Shown here one piece after another: positions 54,845 through 64,000 of a DNA stretch of 64,000 bases. The notes below the pieces were generated by a model that saw nothing but the letters and a program-made list of their open reading frames with translations, searched no databases and was not told where the DNA came from. The stretch spans positions 1-64,000 of the forward strand of contig NZ_SADD01000003.1 of NCBI RefSeq assembly GCF_004005565.1. The letters run 5' to 3'. This DNA comes from Lujinxingia sediminis. Lineage in GTDB: Bacteria; Myxococcota_A; Bradymonadia; Bradymonadales; Bradymonadaceae. Every line of letters starts with the position of its first letter. The first letter of the stretch is position 1. The translations under genes were made by a program, and so were the position numbers.

Positions 54845-55613
54845 CCACCTTCCGCCGACCTCGCAGCTGGCGCTTCAGCGTGGTGCGCAGCATCGCTCGC
54901 CAGTTCGACAGGTTGAGCGGGGTGAGCGTGATGAGCACATCCCCGCGGCCAAAGCCCGGGTTCTGGGCATAGAAATAACGCACGTGCGGGTCGCTCAGCT
55001 CCCGCTCGGTGATCGGGGCCACATCACCGCGCAGGTGTTTGGGCACTGTGCCGATCCATTCGCCCCCCGGGCCCGGTCGCACATCGTCGCTGTAGCGGGT
55101 GGCGATCTGGCGGCAGAGCTCGCGCTCGGCCGCCGGCGTCGGCTCTTCGTGGCGCGGCCAGAAGGTCTGGTAGGTGCGCGGAAGCAGCAGATAGCTCTTG
55201 TAGCTGAACACCGCCATCGCCAGATCGATCGGGGTGCGCGGGTGCTTGAGCCGGGCTTCCAGGAAGTAGGCCATCACGACCGTCTGCAGCACATTCTTGC
55301 CGCGAACACGGGGCTCTAAGAGCGCGTTGCCCGGGTAGAGCACGATGCGGGTCTGGCCCGCCACCTCGTAGCTCTGCACATCCATCGTGCCCACGCCCAC
55401 AAGCGGCCCCTCGGGGCGCTCGCGCACAAGGATCACGTCACGCTTGCTCCGATACCCCTCTTCAATGACCTCGGGGCTCCCCTCGATAAAGCGGCTGGCG
55501 AAGGCACAGATCATCTCCACTTCGGCGGCGCTCAGTGAGGTGGTGGGGCGAAACTCCAGGCGCAATCCGTTGAGGCGCAGATAAGGCGGAAGCATAGGCG
55601 TCTCAAAGCTCAC
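54837..55613 (-). CDS. GNAT-like or related protein, unknown function
   Basis: 258 residues starting at GTG 55613 (ATG 55595 is an alternative). RLEFRPTTSLSAAEVEMICA, DVILVRERPEGPLVGVGTMD and VRGKNVLQTVVMAYFLEARL look like the alpha/beta layout of N-acyltransferases, but I see no definite acetyl-CoA loop (R/Q-x2-G-x-G/A). The C-terminus is very basic. Listed as a possible acyltransferase. Confidence 0.6.
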   Translation of the reverse strand: MSFETPMLPPYLRLNGLRLEFRPTTSLSAAEVEMICAFASRFIEGSPEVIEEGYRSKRDVILVRERPEGPLVGVGTMDVQSYEVAGQTRIVLYPGNALLEPRVRGKNVLQTVVMAYFLEARLKHPRTPIDLAMAVFSYKSYLLLPRTYQTFWPRHEEPTPAAERELCRQIATRYSDDVRPGPGGEWIGTVPKHLRGDVAPITERELSDPHVRYFYAQNPGFGRGDVLITLTPLNLSNWRAMLRTTLKRQLRGRRKVAA

Positions 55614-55761
55614 ATTCCAGGGAGGGTCAGCGACGATCGACCGTGTTCTCAGTCAGAATTGCGCGCGTTGTAGTCGACACTCCCGGCGAGATGCAAGCTC
55701 GTCAGATCCGGCCGGATTGCTTTCCGGCCCTGTGTTTAGCCCCTCGCCGCGCCACGCAAAC

Positions 55762-56607
55762 TTAGATATCGCGACACTCCCCGCCCGCACAGTCATCGAC
55801 GCAGGCCCACTCCCCGAGTTCGGTGCAGACGCAGTAGGAAGAGATGCAGACCTCAGGATCAATCACACATTCTTTACCGGCCGAGCAGCTTCCCGGGGTG
55901 CAACCCTGGGGGTTCTCGAAGAGATCGCATGAAATCCCGTTAAGTACCCGCTCACAGACCCCGCCACCACACTCCTCGTCACAGACCCACTCGCCTCCCT
56001 GGCAGCTGCAGCCGGTGGGAATACACACCTCGTCGTCGATATCGCATCGAAGATCTGCTGCGCCACAGTCTGAGTTTTGGGTGCACCCCTCGGGATTAGG
56101 GCCCTGACACGCCTCATCGGCCGGCTTGCAGACCTTGCCGGAGCAGTCGCGGTTGCAGAACCACTCCCCCTCCTCGGTGCACACACATTCGGTAGGGGTG
56201 CACTGCGCTTCATCGGGCACGCAGAGCTCATTGCTGGCGCACGCCTCGTGATCCTGACAGCCCGCAGGGTTGGGCTCTTCGCAGCGGGCCTCGGGATCGC
56301 GGCACTCCCCGCCTCCACAGTCTTCCGAGCAGAACCACACCCCCTCCTCGGAGCAGATGCAACTCGACGGTTGGCATACATCCTCACCGCGGGCGCAGAA
56401 TTGATCCCCCGGGCATTGATCGTCGTCGGTGCAACCGGTCGGATCGGGCTCGGTACATCCCGTGCCCGTGTCGGCTCCGGCGTCGCTGCCCGCATCCTCC
56501 GACGTGTGGGGGGCCGCGCTGGTGTCGTCATCATCGCCACAGGCCGCCGTCCCACATGCCAACGTTATTATCACCGTCATCATCGCCATCAGCTTTCGTG
56601 CGCGCAT
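55762..56607 (-). CDS. Cys-rich lipoprotein with four tandem units
   Basis: 281 residues; lipobox ACGTAAC (Cys23), short acidic spacer, then four repeats of about 55 residues, each with CxxDxCxxxxxC...C(S/T)EEG-x-WxCxxDCxGGxCxD-type spacing (about 11 cysteines each). Good ribosome binding site before the ATG. Surface protein with disulfide knots; family unknown to me. Confidence 0.78.
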   Translation of the reverse strand: MRARKLMAMMTVIITLACGTAACGDDDDTSAAPHTSEDAGSDAGADTGTGCTEPDPTGCTDDDQCPGDQFCARGEDVCQPSSCICSEEGVWFCSEDCGGGECRDPEARCEEPNPAGCQDHEACASNELCVPDEAQCTPTECVCTEEGEWFCNRDCSGKVCKPADEACQGPNPEGCTQNSDCGAADLRCDIDDEVCIPTGCSCQGGEWVCDEECGGGVCERVLNGISCDLFENPQGCTPGSCSAGKECVIDPEVCISSYCVCTELGEWACVDDCAGGECRDI

Positions 56608-56731
56608 CGCATCCTCTCCCTCATTGAATTATGACATGGTGCTATCCCTCAGATGGAGGAGCGATAGCAAAGGTGTCAGGGGAGTTCAAACCTTCAGGAT
56701 GTGCACACACTCCACAATGATGAGCCTCGTC

Positions 56732-58411
56732 TCACGCCTCGCTGTGCTCGGCCCGATCGAGTTCGACAAAGTCCTCAATCCCCTGTCGCAACTGGGTGAT
56801 GCCGTAGCCGCGGTTCACGTAGACCAGGGAGACCCCGTGGGCTTTGACCATCGCGTCGGTGATCATGTCGCTGACCTTATGGCTCAAAAAGCTCGTGAGC
56901 AGGATCACGATATCCACACTTCCCTGCTGCATGCGGCCGGTCAACGACTGCACCTGACGAAGGTTTTCGCTGCCGTTGACCGTGAGCCACTCAAACTTTC
57001 GGGGTTCAAAGGTCTGCTCGATGCGCGCCAGGGCGTCGGGGCGGCTGTCGCCGCCCACCATCACAACCCTGGAGCTCTTCAACACCTCGCGCCAGGGCCA
57101 GTCCTCGGGCAAGAGCTCGTCGACAAAATCGGGCTCGGCGTCTTTCTCGGCGTCGGCCGCGTCGATGGCATGGCGAAGTTTGGCGAGCGCCGCCCCGCTT
57201 AAATGGTCACGAAAGGGGCGCATCAGACGCACCAGCCGGGGATCGTCGCCGCTTAAGCCCCCGGGAGTCGAGAGGATGTCTTCGACGAGCGCGCGGATGC
57301 GATCGACGGGGGGATCCCGGTCGATCAACGCGCGAATCTGACCCAGCGCTCGCTCGGTGTTCTGCGGGGGGCTCTTCTCATCGACCTCCTCGCCATAAAG
57401 ATCATGGGCAAGTCGCGCAAGCTCGCGGTGGTAGTAGGCGGCGTCCTCGCTCCAGCGCGCGCCATGGGCAGGGCGGTGACCACGGGCCAGCCCGTGCACA
57501 AAGCCGGCGCGGGTGATATCGAAGTGGGTGCTGAGCCGTCGCATGATCCGCGCGGCGTCTTTATCGTCGCGAACCGCACCACAACATCGGGCCGGCGTCT
57601 CGTCCTGAAGGTGGCGGTAGCGCGCGGCAATAAAGCAGCCCAGCGCCACCTGAACCTCATGGGGCAGCTCCTCCCACACGCGCAGCCGCTCGTCCTCAGT
57701 GGCGGCCTTGAGCTTGCCCAACTCCCCGACCACCTCCACGTAGGATTGCACGCCAGCGGGAGGCTCCCCGAGCTGGTCGCGAATATCCGGCAGGAGATGC
57801 GCCACGAGCTGCGCACCGGTGGCCGCCCGGCTGGGTGCCCCGGCGCGTATTTTTGATGATGTCGATAATGTCGATGATGTCGACAACGTCGATGCGACCC
57901 GCAGTACAGCGGGTTTGCGCTCCGGCTCGTTTTTAAGGTGGGTGTCGTGTTGATGTCCGGGAGCAGGATGCCGGGGCTCGTCCTTTGCCCCACCCGAGGC
58001 TGGCCCATCTTCCGCGACGCTGGCCTCTTCCGCGACGCTGGCCTCTTTCGCAGCCGCCACGTCATCCTCACACGCGGCCTCCTCGTCCAACGCAACCCAT
58101 GCCACCGGGCCTGCCCCCTCCCCGGGCTCAAGCGCCCTGCCCTGATCAAAAACATCAAAAACCTGCGCGCCAAGGTCGCAGAAGATGGCGTCGAGGCGAG
58201 CCTCCAGCCCGGCGCGCTCTTCGCGGAGGGCGCGGGCGCGCGCGGCGCTTTTTGCCGCCTGCGCGCTCAGGGAGACAAGCAGCGCGCGCAGCGCGCGGGC
58301 CTCCTCAATCAGCCCCCCGAGCTCCGCACTCTTGCTCAGGATGACACGCGCGACCGCCTCCTCTCCGCTGGCCATCGCCTCGCTCTCGGTATCGTGCCTC
58401 TCTTCATCCAT
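56732..58411 (-). CDS. Coiled-coil protein with C-terminal DUF2325-like domain
   Basis: 559 residues from ATG 58411 (GTG 58414 adjacent). N-terminal coiled coil, low-complexity Ala/Glu region, a Ser/Thr-Leu repeat (STLSTSSTLSTSS) coded by 9-bp units, and a helical middle part. The last 110 residues (VVMVGGDSRPDALARIEQTF, then DIVILLTSFLSHKVSDMI) match the DUF2325 fold, a Rossmann-like domain of unknown function. Predicted cytoplasmic. It is not next to the CRISPR array: a lipoprotein gene intervenes. Confidence 0.7.
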   Translation of the reverse strand: MDEERHDTESEAMASGEEAVARVILSKSAELGGLIEEARALRALLVSLSAQAAKSAARARALREERAGLEARLDAIFCDLGAQVFDVFDQGRALEPGEGAGPVAWVALDEEAACEDDVAAAKEASVAEEASVAEDGPASGGAKDEPRHPAPGHQHDTHLKNEPERKPAVLRVASTLSTSSTLSTSSKIRAGAPSRAATGAQLVAHLLPDIRDQLGEPPAGVQSYVEVVGELGKLKAATEDERLRVWEELPHEVQVALGCFIAARYRHLQDETPARCCGAVRDDKDAARIMRRLSTHFDITRAGFVHGLARGHRPAHGARWSEDAAYYHRELARLAHDLYGEEVDEKSPPQNTERALGQIRALIDRDPPVDRIRALVEDILSTPGGLSGDDPRLVRLMRPFRDHLSGAALAKLRHAIDAADAEKDAEPDFVDELLPEDWPWREVLKSSRVVMVGGDSRPDALARIEQTFEPRKFEWLTVNGSENLRQVQSLTGRMQQGSVDIVILLTSFLSHKVSDMITDAMVKAHGVSLVYVNRGYGITQLRQGIEDFVELDRAEHSEA

Positions 58412-58623
58412 CACATTCTCCCTGGTCTGCCCCCCGGGTTGTGAAGGTCGTGGCGCGGCGCGTCACGAACACGTCATCATGGCAGATTTGCCCCCGGGAT
58501 GAACAGGGCCCTTCCCCTTGCGCTCATCGCCTGCCTTCGCCATGGTCCCTGCACTGGCACCAGACGTTGATGTGTTCTCGGCCCGAGGCGGGCCCGCGAG
58601 AGAACCCTGAGGAGGGAGGGATC

Positions 58624-60396
58624 ATGACAGACTCAAAGCACAACAAGCGCTCCATGATGAGCAGACGCAGGTTTATCGTCGTGACGGCAAGCGGGCTTCT
58701 TGCCACAGCCTGTGGCTCGGGCGGTTCCGGCAGGAGGGTCGACGCCGCAGACACCGGAGATGCCGCAGATGCCGCAGACGCCGGAGGCCCGGGAGATGGC
58801 GGAGGTCCTTTTGACACCGGAAGCATCGACGCCAACGTCCCCACCCCCGAGCCCAACTCCCCCTGGCAACTCGCCGAGGGGCATTACGAGGGCTATTTTC
58901 CGCAGCACGTGATCTACCCGCGCCCTGACAGCGAAACCGAAGCGTACGCGCGTCATCGTCACGCCTATCCCGGGGTGCTCTACGAGATCCCCATCGGCGT
59001 GCAGTTCGGCAAGTGGCCCTACCGCTACGAGCTGCTCGAAGGCCCGGCCGGGGCCCGCGTGGTCCATGAGACGCTGGAGTGGAACGGCGACGACGCCTTC
59101 ATCGTCCCGGAGGGCTACGGGGTGGTGGCCTGGGATGTTCCACACCATGCTCCGGCCGGGCCGCATACCTTTCGCGTCCGCGTCTACGATCAGGATCACG
59201 GACGCGCGGGCGATTCCTTTGTGGACGTGACCTGGACGACGGCGGTGGGCACATCGAACTTCATCTTCCTCGACCCGATCCACGGGGATGACGCCAGCGC
59301 CGACGGCAGCATCAACGCCCCCTTCCGGGAGATCGCCGCGCTTCAGGACTCCGGCCTGGCCGGCAACAAAATCTGCTACATCCGTCAGACCGAGCCCTTT
59401 GACCCCGACGACTCCCTCTTTGCGGGCGGCTATGCCCCCTCCCCACCCCGGCAGTTTCGCTTCGGCCTGGACTCCGAGCCCAAAGCCTATGTGGCCTTCC
59501 CGGGTGAGGTTGTCCACATCAACACCGCCAACCAGCGCGCCTTTGCTCAGTCCAGCACCATCAACCACGACGTCTTCTTCGATCGGATCGTCACCGCCTA
59601 CACCAATCAGAACGCTCGCGATCGCGACAACGTGCGGGTGATCATGCACTGGAGCAAGTCTCACCGCTCCACCTTCTGGCGGATGGGATGTATACGGGCC
59701 TACGGCGGAAAGCGCAAAGACGATAACCACGGGTTCATCTGGTACTGGAACGATGGCGGCAGCGTCGACGACGCCACCGGCCACACCTACCTCTACTCGG
59801 CCGACTGCTGGATGGACCGCATGAACGTCGATCCCGGCCCCGATGCCTCCTTTGAGGGCGTGGGCGCCAACGGCCCCCACCTCTGGGAGACCTACACCAC
59901 CAACCGCACGCTGGCGGAGCGCCACCGGATCACCAACAGCCACATCATCAACAATGGCTTTGTCATCGTGAAAGGCTCGGCCCGTGATGCCGAGATCCGC
60001 GCCTGCGTGAGCGTGGAGGGCAATCGCGGCAACTACCATATTCGCGGCCTGGGCGCCGACTCCAACGGAGAGACCCGTCGGGTGGCCCTCTGCTACAACC
60101 GCACCGGCGGCGAGGAGGGGCGCGTCGCCATGGGCCAGGCTGGCACAAATCCGGCCTATGAAGACATCATCGCCTACCGCAACTCCTGCGCCGGCTCCAT
60201 CGGGGCCTCCCAAAACCCCGAGGCCTTCAGCCACGCCTACAACAACATCACCCGCACCATCGCCGAGAACGTCAAAGAGCAGGAGGGCAACATCGAGTTC
60301 GGCGACAACCTCCAGGCCACCTTCGACGACGCGATGCGGCTTGTCGGCGACGCCCGTGCGGCACACCTGGGCCTTAAGGGCGCGGAGGTTGCTTGA
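58624..60396 (+). CDS. Tat-exported lipoprotein, probable beta-helix
   Basis: 590 residues from ATG 58624, GAGGGAGG just upstream. SRRRFIVVTASGLLATAC combines a twin-arginine signal and lipobox (Cys30). Acidic Asp/Ala/Gly linker, a small beta domain, then a parallel beta-helix-like region (residues about 220-560) with SGIN-type turns (NHDVFFDRIVTAYTNQNARD, HRITNSHIINNGFVIVKGSA). Similar architectures are polysaccharide lyases or glycan-binding proteins; no catalytic site identified. Confidence 0.75.
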   Translation: MTDSKHNKRSMMSRRRFIVVTASGLLATACGSGGSGRRVDAADTGDAADAADAGGPGDGGGPFDTGSIDANVPTPEPNSPWQLAEGHYEGYFPQHVIYPRPDSETEAYARHRHAYPGVLYEIPIGVQFGKWPYRYELLEGPAGARVVHETLEWNGDDAFIVPEGYGVVAWDVPHHAPAGPHTFRVRVYDQDHGRAGDSFVDVTWTTAVGTSNFIFLDPIHGDDASADGSINAPFREIAALQDSGLAGNKICYIRQTEPFDPDDSLFAGGYAPSPPRQFRFGLDSEPKAYVAFPGEVVHINTANQRAFAQSSTINHDVFFDRIVTAYTNQNARDRDNVRVIMHWSKSHRSTFWRMGCIRAYGGKRKDDNHGFIWYWNDGGSVDDATGHTYLYSADCWMDRMNVDPGPDASFEGVGANGPHLWETYTTNRTLAERHRITNSHIINNGFVIVKGSARDAEIRACVSVEGNRGNYHIRGLGADSNGETRRVALCYNRTGGEEGRVAMGQAGTNPAYEDIIAYRNSCAGSIGASQNPEAFSHAYNNITRTIAENVKEQEGNIEFGDNLQATFDDAMRLVGDARAAHLGLKGAEVA

Positions 60397-60518
60397 GTGT
60401 GGTTTTTTTGGGGGGGGTGGGTGGGGCGGTGTTGGGGGGGGGGCGGTGGGGGTGGGGGGGGCTTGCTATGTGACGGCGGGGGAACCGTCTCAATCGCACA
60501 CCGTGCGCACCTTTAAAA
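60397..60518. other. G-rich trailer of the CRISPR array
   Basis: T7 run (60403-60409) then runs of 3-9 G at 60410-60461, enough for several G-quadruplexes on the plus strand (C-rich in the CRISPR transcript). Followed by an imperfect GACGG...CCGTC hairpin (60472-60490). No gene. Confidence 0.7.
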
Positions 60519-63500
60519 AAGATCATCCCCGCGCCTGCGGGGAACGCGTGTGAACGACAGCCACCCAGTCGAGATCTGTCGGTTCAGCCCCGCACTCGCG
60601 GGGAACGCCGGGGCGACGCTCAGGCGCAGGAAAACAGCTACGGTTCAGCCCCGCACTCGCGGGGAACGCGTCCCGAAAAGCGCCAGATCCGAAAACTCGC
60701 GCGGTTCAGCCCCGCACACGCGGGGAACGCCTCTCCTTCATCCTAGAAACAGGTCAAGAGTACGGTTCAGCCCCGCACACGCGGGGAACGCGAAAGGGTT
60801 AGGGAACGTGAACTGCCAGCGTTCGGTTCAGCCCCGCACACGCGGGGAACGCTTAAACGCCCACTCCGCCCTGCCTCCGAGCACCGGTTCAGCCCCGCAC
60901 ACGCGGGGAACGCGATGGCAGCCGAAGCAGCCTCCCTGTTCTCCTCGGTTCAGCCCCGCACACGCGGGGAACGCCCTCACCAGCGCCTTCAGCGCCAACC
61001 AGGCGGCGGTTCAGCCCCGCACACGCGGGGAACGCCATGGTGAGAATTTCGGGGCCACCTACGAGGGCGATTCAGCCCCGCACACGCGGGGAACGCGCGC
61101 CGAGTTCGGCGTCGAGCGCATCACCTGGCGGTTCCCGCACACGCGGGGAACGCGAGGTGGTTGAAGGACTCCACGCCCATGGTGCCGGTTCAGTTCCGCA
61201 CACGCGGGGAACGCCTGATGTCGGTCCTACCCAGCCACTCCGCGATCGGTTCAGCCCCGCACACGCGAAAAACGCTTAACATACGCCTCTACTGAGAGTT
61301 CGTTGCCCGGTTCAGCCCCGCACACGCGGGGAACGCATGACGATGGCCATGCAAGCGATCGCCGAAGACGGTTCAGCCCCGCACACGCGGGGAACGCTCG
61401 CTCTCTGGCGACATCTCCGAAGCCTGATGCGGTTCAGCCCCGCACATGCGGGGAACGCCGGTCCCCCCAGCTGTTTTCATGGGCACTGCCCGGTTCAGCC
61501 CCGCACACGCGGGGAACGCCAGTCCACCACGTTGTTGGTGTAGGCGAGCGCCGGTTCAGCCCCGCACACGCGGGGAACGCCCAGCCCCTCGCCCCCTAAA
61601 TACATGGTTTGACGGTTCAGCCCCGCACACGCGGGGAACGCGTTACTGGAGCCAGCTGAGAAGCGCCTGGAGGCGGTTCAGCCCCGCACACGCGGGGAAC
61701 GCCTGCGTATCGCCGCGATGGCGATCGATAGCGGCGGTTCAGCCCCGCACACGCGGGGAACGCATCGCCGACGGCATGTCGGGGCTGGCGGAAGCCGGTT
61801 CAGCCCCGCACACGCGGGGAACGCTTGCTTCAGGTCCAGCAGGGCACGCGCGGCCTCGGTTCAGCCCCGCACACGCGGGGAACGCCGATCATTATGGCCG
61901 CCGGCGTAGCGCTCCCCCGGTTCAGCCCCGCACACGCGGGAAACGCCGTAAGCCCGGCCGCGGGGCTTTCCCTGTGAGCGGTTCAGCCCCGCACACGCGG
62001 GGAACGCTGGGCATGGGCCAAAAAGCTCGACCACATCCCCGGTTCAGCCCCGCACACGCGGGGAACGCGTCGAGCGGCCCGGAAAAGTAGACCAGTGTTC
62101 CGGTTCAGCCCCGCACACGCGGGGAACGCTCTTTGAAAGAGGTCCAGCGTGTCGCGAACTACGGTTCAGCCCCGCACACGCGGGGAACGCCGAATACGGC
62201 GCAAGTTCTCAGACGTCGGAGGCGGTTCAGCCCCGCACTCGCGGGGAACGCGCCCCTCCGGCCGCGCCGATGCCAGCCTTACCCGGTTCAGCCCCGCACA
62301 CGCGGGGAACGCGTGTTGATGCTCCGGTGCTGGCCGCGAAAGCCCGGTTCAGCCCCGCACACGCGGGGAACGCGAGCGTCATGATCCCTCTCGCATTAGC
62401 AACACCGGTTCAGCCCCGCACACGCGGGGAACGCCCCATTGGTGGTGAACTCGCGGCCCATGGTGGCGGTTCAGCCCCGCACACGCGGGGAACGCACGGC
62501 CCGCTTGACACTCAACACATCTTCCCGCGGTTCAGCCCCGCACACGCGGGGAACGCCACAACGTAGAATGCCAACATCATGGCCCGCGCGGTTCAGCCCC
62601 GCACACGCGGGGCACGCGTCAAAGGGACCGCCCGGCTGGTAGTCGATGGGGGTTCAGCCCCGCACACGCGGGGAACGCGCCTGGCGGGGATTGGAGCCTC
62701 TCACCGTGACCGGTTCAGCCCCGCACACGCGGGGAACGCGACGATCTCAAAGGCAAGAACCCCCAGCAGCTCGGTTCAGCCCCGCACACGCGGGGAACGC
62801 TTGCGAGGGTCATCACCGACGTCGACCACGCTCGGTTCAGCCCCGCACACGCGGGGAACGCTCGATAATGCGGGCCTCTTTGTATCCACTCCATGGTTCA
62901 GCCCCGCACACGCGGGGAACGCCACTGCTCTACGCGGTGGCAGAACTGGGGGATCGGTTCAGCCCCGCACACGCGGGGAACGCGTCAATAATCCCCTGGG
63001 CACCCGCGCGCGCATCGGTTCAGCCCCGCACACGCGGGGAACGCGAGCTCATCGCTCAGCAGTGGGGCAACTTCGACGGTTCAGCCCCGCACACGCGGGG
63101 AACGCCCCGCGGCCTGCCACCCCAAAGAAGCCTAACGCGGTTCAGCCCCGCACACGCGGGGAACGCTGTCGATGCCGCGATTCCAGAAGAAGAAACCCCG
63201 GTTCAGCCCCGCACACGCGGGGAACGCCGCGGCGAGGTAGAAACGAGCCCCGGGGACGGCGGTTCAGCCCCGCACACGCGGGGAACGCTCGAGAGTCTGC
63301 AGCCCGAGCTGTTCGCCGACCGGTTCAGCCCCGCACACGCGGGGAACGCGCGACGGTCACCGGGCCGTAAAGCGCAAGCTGCGGTTCAGCCCCGCACACG
63401 CGGGGAACGCCGGTCAACGGCTCAACCCAGCGCAGCCGTGGACGGTTCAGCCCCGCACACGCGGGGAACGCGCTCTTCTCCGAGGGCGTTCAGGGCGATG

Positions 63501-64000
63501 AGTGGGTTCAGCCCCGCACACGCGGGGAACGCCAAAGCCAGTACGAGCACGCGGCGAACGGCAACGGTTCAGCCCCGCACACGCGGGGAACGCGTCATCC
63601 CCTACGTGCAGCAGGTCGGCCAGAACGGTTCAGCCCCGCACACGCGGGGAACGCGCCGACGTTGACCGGGCGGTGCAGATACCCCAGGGTTCAGCCCCGC
63701 ACACGCGGGGAACGCCTCAGAAACGCGGTGTAGCCGTTGGCCTGCCCCGGTTCAGCCCCGCACACGCGGGGAACGCCCTCTCTTCGCTTTTACGTGCCAT
63801 GCCCTGCCCGGTTCAGCCCCGCACACGCGGGGAACGCATGACCGAAACCTCTCGGCTGTTATAAGTAGGCGGTTCAGCCCCGCACACGCGGGGAACGCAC
63901 CTACGACGCATCTTCGGCAGACGTCGGCACCGGTTCAGCCCCGCACACGCGGGGAACGCTCAGGACGGTTTTTCTGAATCCATTTGTAACCCGGTTCAGC
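60519..64000 (-). CRISPR. Type I-E CRISPR array, 58 repeats, continuing beyond the window
   Basis: 29-bp repeats (core GCCCCGCACACGCGGGG, palindromic) with 32-bp spacers, regular 61-bp period from 60519 to 63992: 57 complete repeats plus one cut by the edge, 57 spacers. The reverse complement starts GCGTTCCCCGCGTGTGCGGG and ends CTGAACCG, the type I-E repeat with its crRNA 5' handle, so transcription is leftwards and the leader and cas genes should lie to the right of 64000. Repeat 60519 is strongly decayed, and 60580, 60641 carry one substitution, as expected at the leader-distal end. 61068, 61129, 61186 and 61247 are also damaged; 61129 lacks four bases. Confidence 0.97.

Noticed and set aside
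60550-63864. Long reading frames translating to repeated GSAPHTRGT, FSPAHAGNA and VQPRTRGER
   Set aside because: They are the CRISPR repeat read in three frames (period 183 bases) with no start signals; the array itself explains them.

Overview
The window looks like chromosomal DNA of a high-GC deltaproteobacterial or Myxococcota-type bacterium, most likely a Bradymonadales-like predator. I infer this from the many lipoproteins with Asp-rich linkers and Cys-rich tails, MopE-type CNNGIDDDDNG / CDGVDNNCDG motifs, thrombospondin type 3 repeats, FHA-fused ABC proteins and GC-rich codon use. No rRNA, tRNA or marker gene fixes the taxonomy.

Layout. 1-1,100: tail of a probable IS4-type transposase beside a broken lipoprotein gene. 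1,107-4,451: katG and oxyR, divergent (peroxide defence). 4,530-11,080: five-gene minus-strand glycan operon (AsnB, membrane protein, a glycosyltransferase/NeuA-like fusion, NeuB/SpsE-like synthase, SpsF-like cytidylyltransferase). 11,313-13,025: glpD. 13,129-15,802: two paralogous Cys-rich lipoproteins. 16,023-24,836: lipid kinase, Gfo/Idh/MocA oxidoreductase, zinc-ribbon/FHA/FHA/ABC-2 transporter, VWA lipoprotein and two unknowns. 25,070-27,626: Tat-exported subunit, GMC oxidoreductase with a four-Cys cluster, and Rieske protein, behind a TetR-type operator. 27,681-42,867: MscS channel, Nudix hydrolase, OmpA-domain protein, L,D-transpeptidase, TlyA, nucleotide pyrophosphatase-type lipoprotein, TetR, CutA, PEP-synthase/rifampin-phosphotransferase-like enzyme, pirin and a YdjM-type membrane protein. 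42,980-47,051: lipoproteins, a HIRAN protein and a HipB/HipA-type module behind four evenly spaced palindromes. 47,427-51,021: two paralogous collagen-like lipoproteins. 51,157-58,411: small conserved protein, LRR-like lipoprotein, a MACPF-like lipoprotein whose signal peptide carries an (AG)12 tract, and further secreted or DUF2325 proteins. 58,624-60,396: Tat lipoprotein. 60,519-64,000: long type I-E CRISPR array running off the window.

Most striking observations: (i) a probable phase-variable MACPF-like lipoprotein, whose best start codon is out of frame at the present repeat number; (ii) a HipB/HipA locus in which the HipA kinase begins in the same frame directly after the HipB stop and lacks its N-terminal domain, preceded by four TTCCCG-NN-CGGGAA palindromes about 50 bp apart; (iii) near-identical 27-bp direct repeats bracketing the LRR/MACPF gene pair; (iv) a 90-bp tandem repeat cluster flanked by inverted, structured repeats; (v) a CRISPR array transcribed leftwards with its decayed end inside the window and an internal block of four damaged repeats.

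The CRISPR leader and cas genes are not in this window. All functions are assigned from motifs read by eye; no database search was run.
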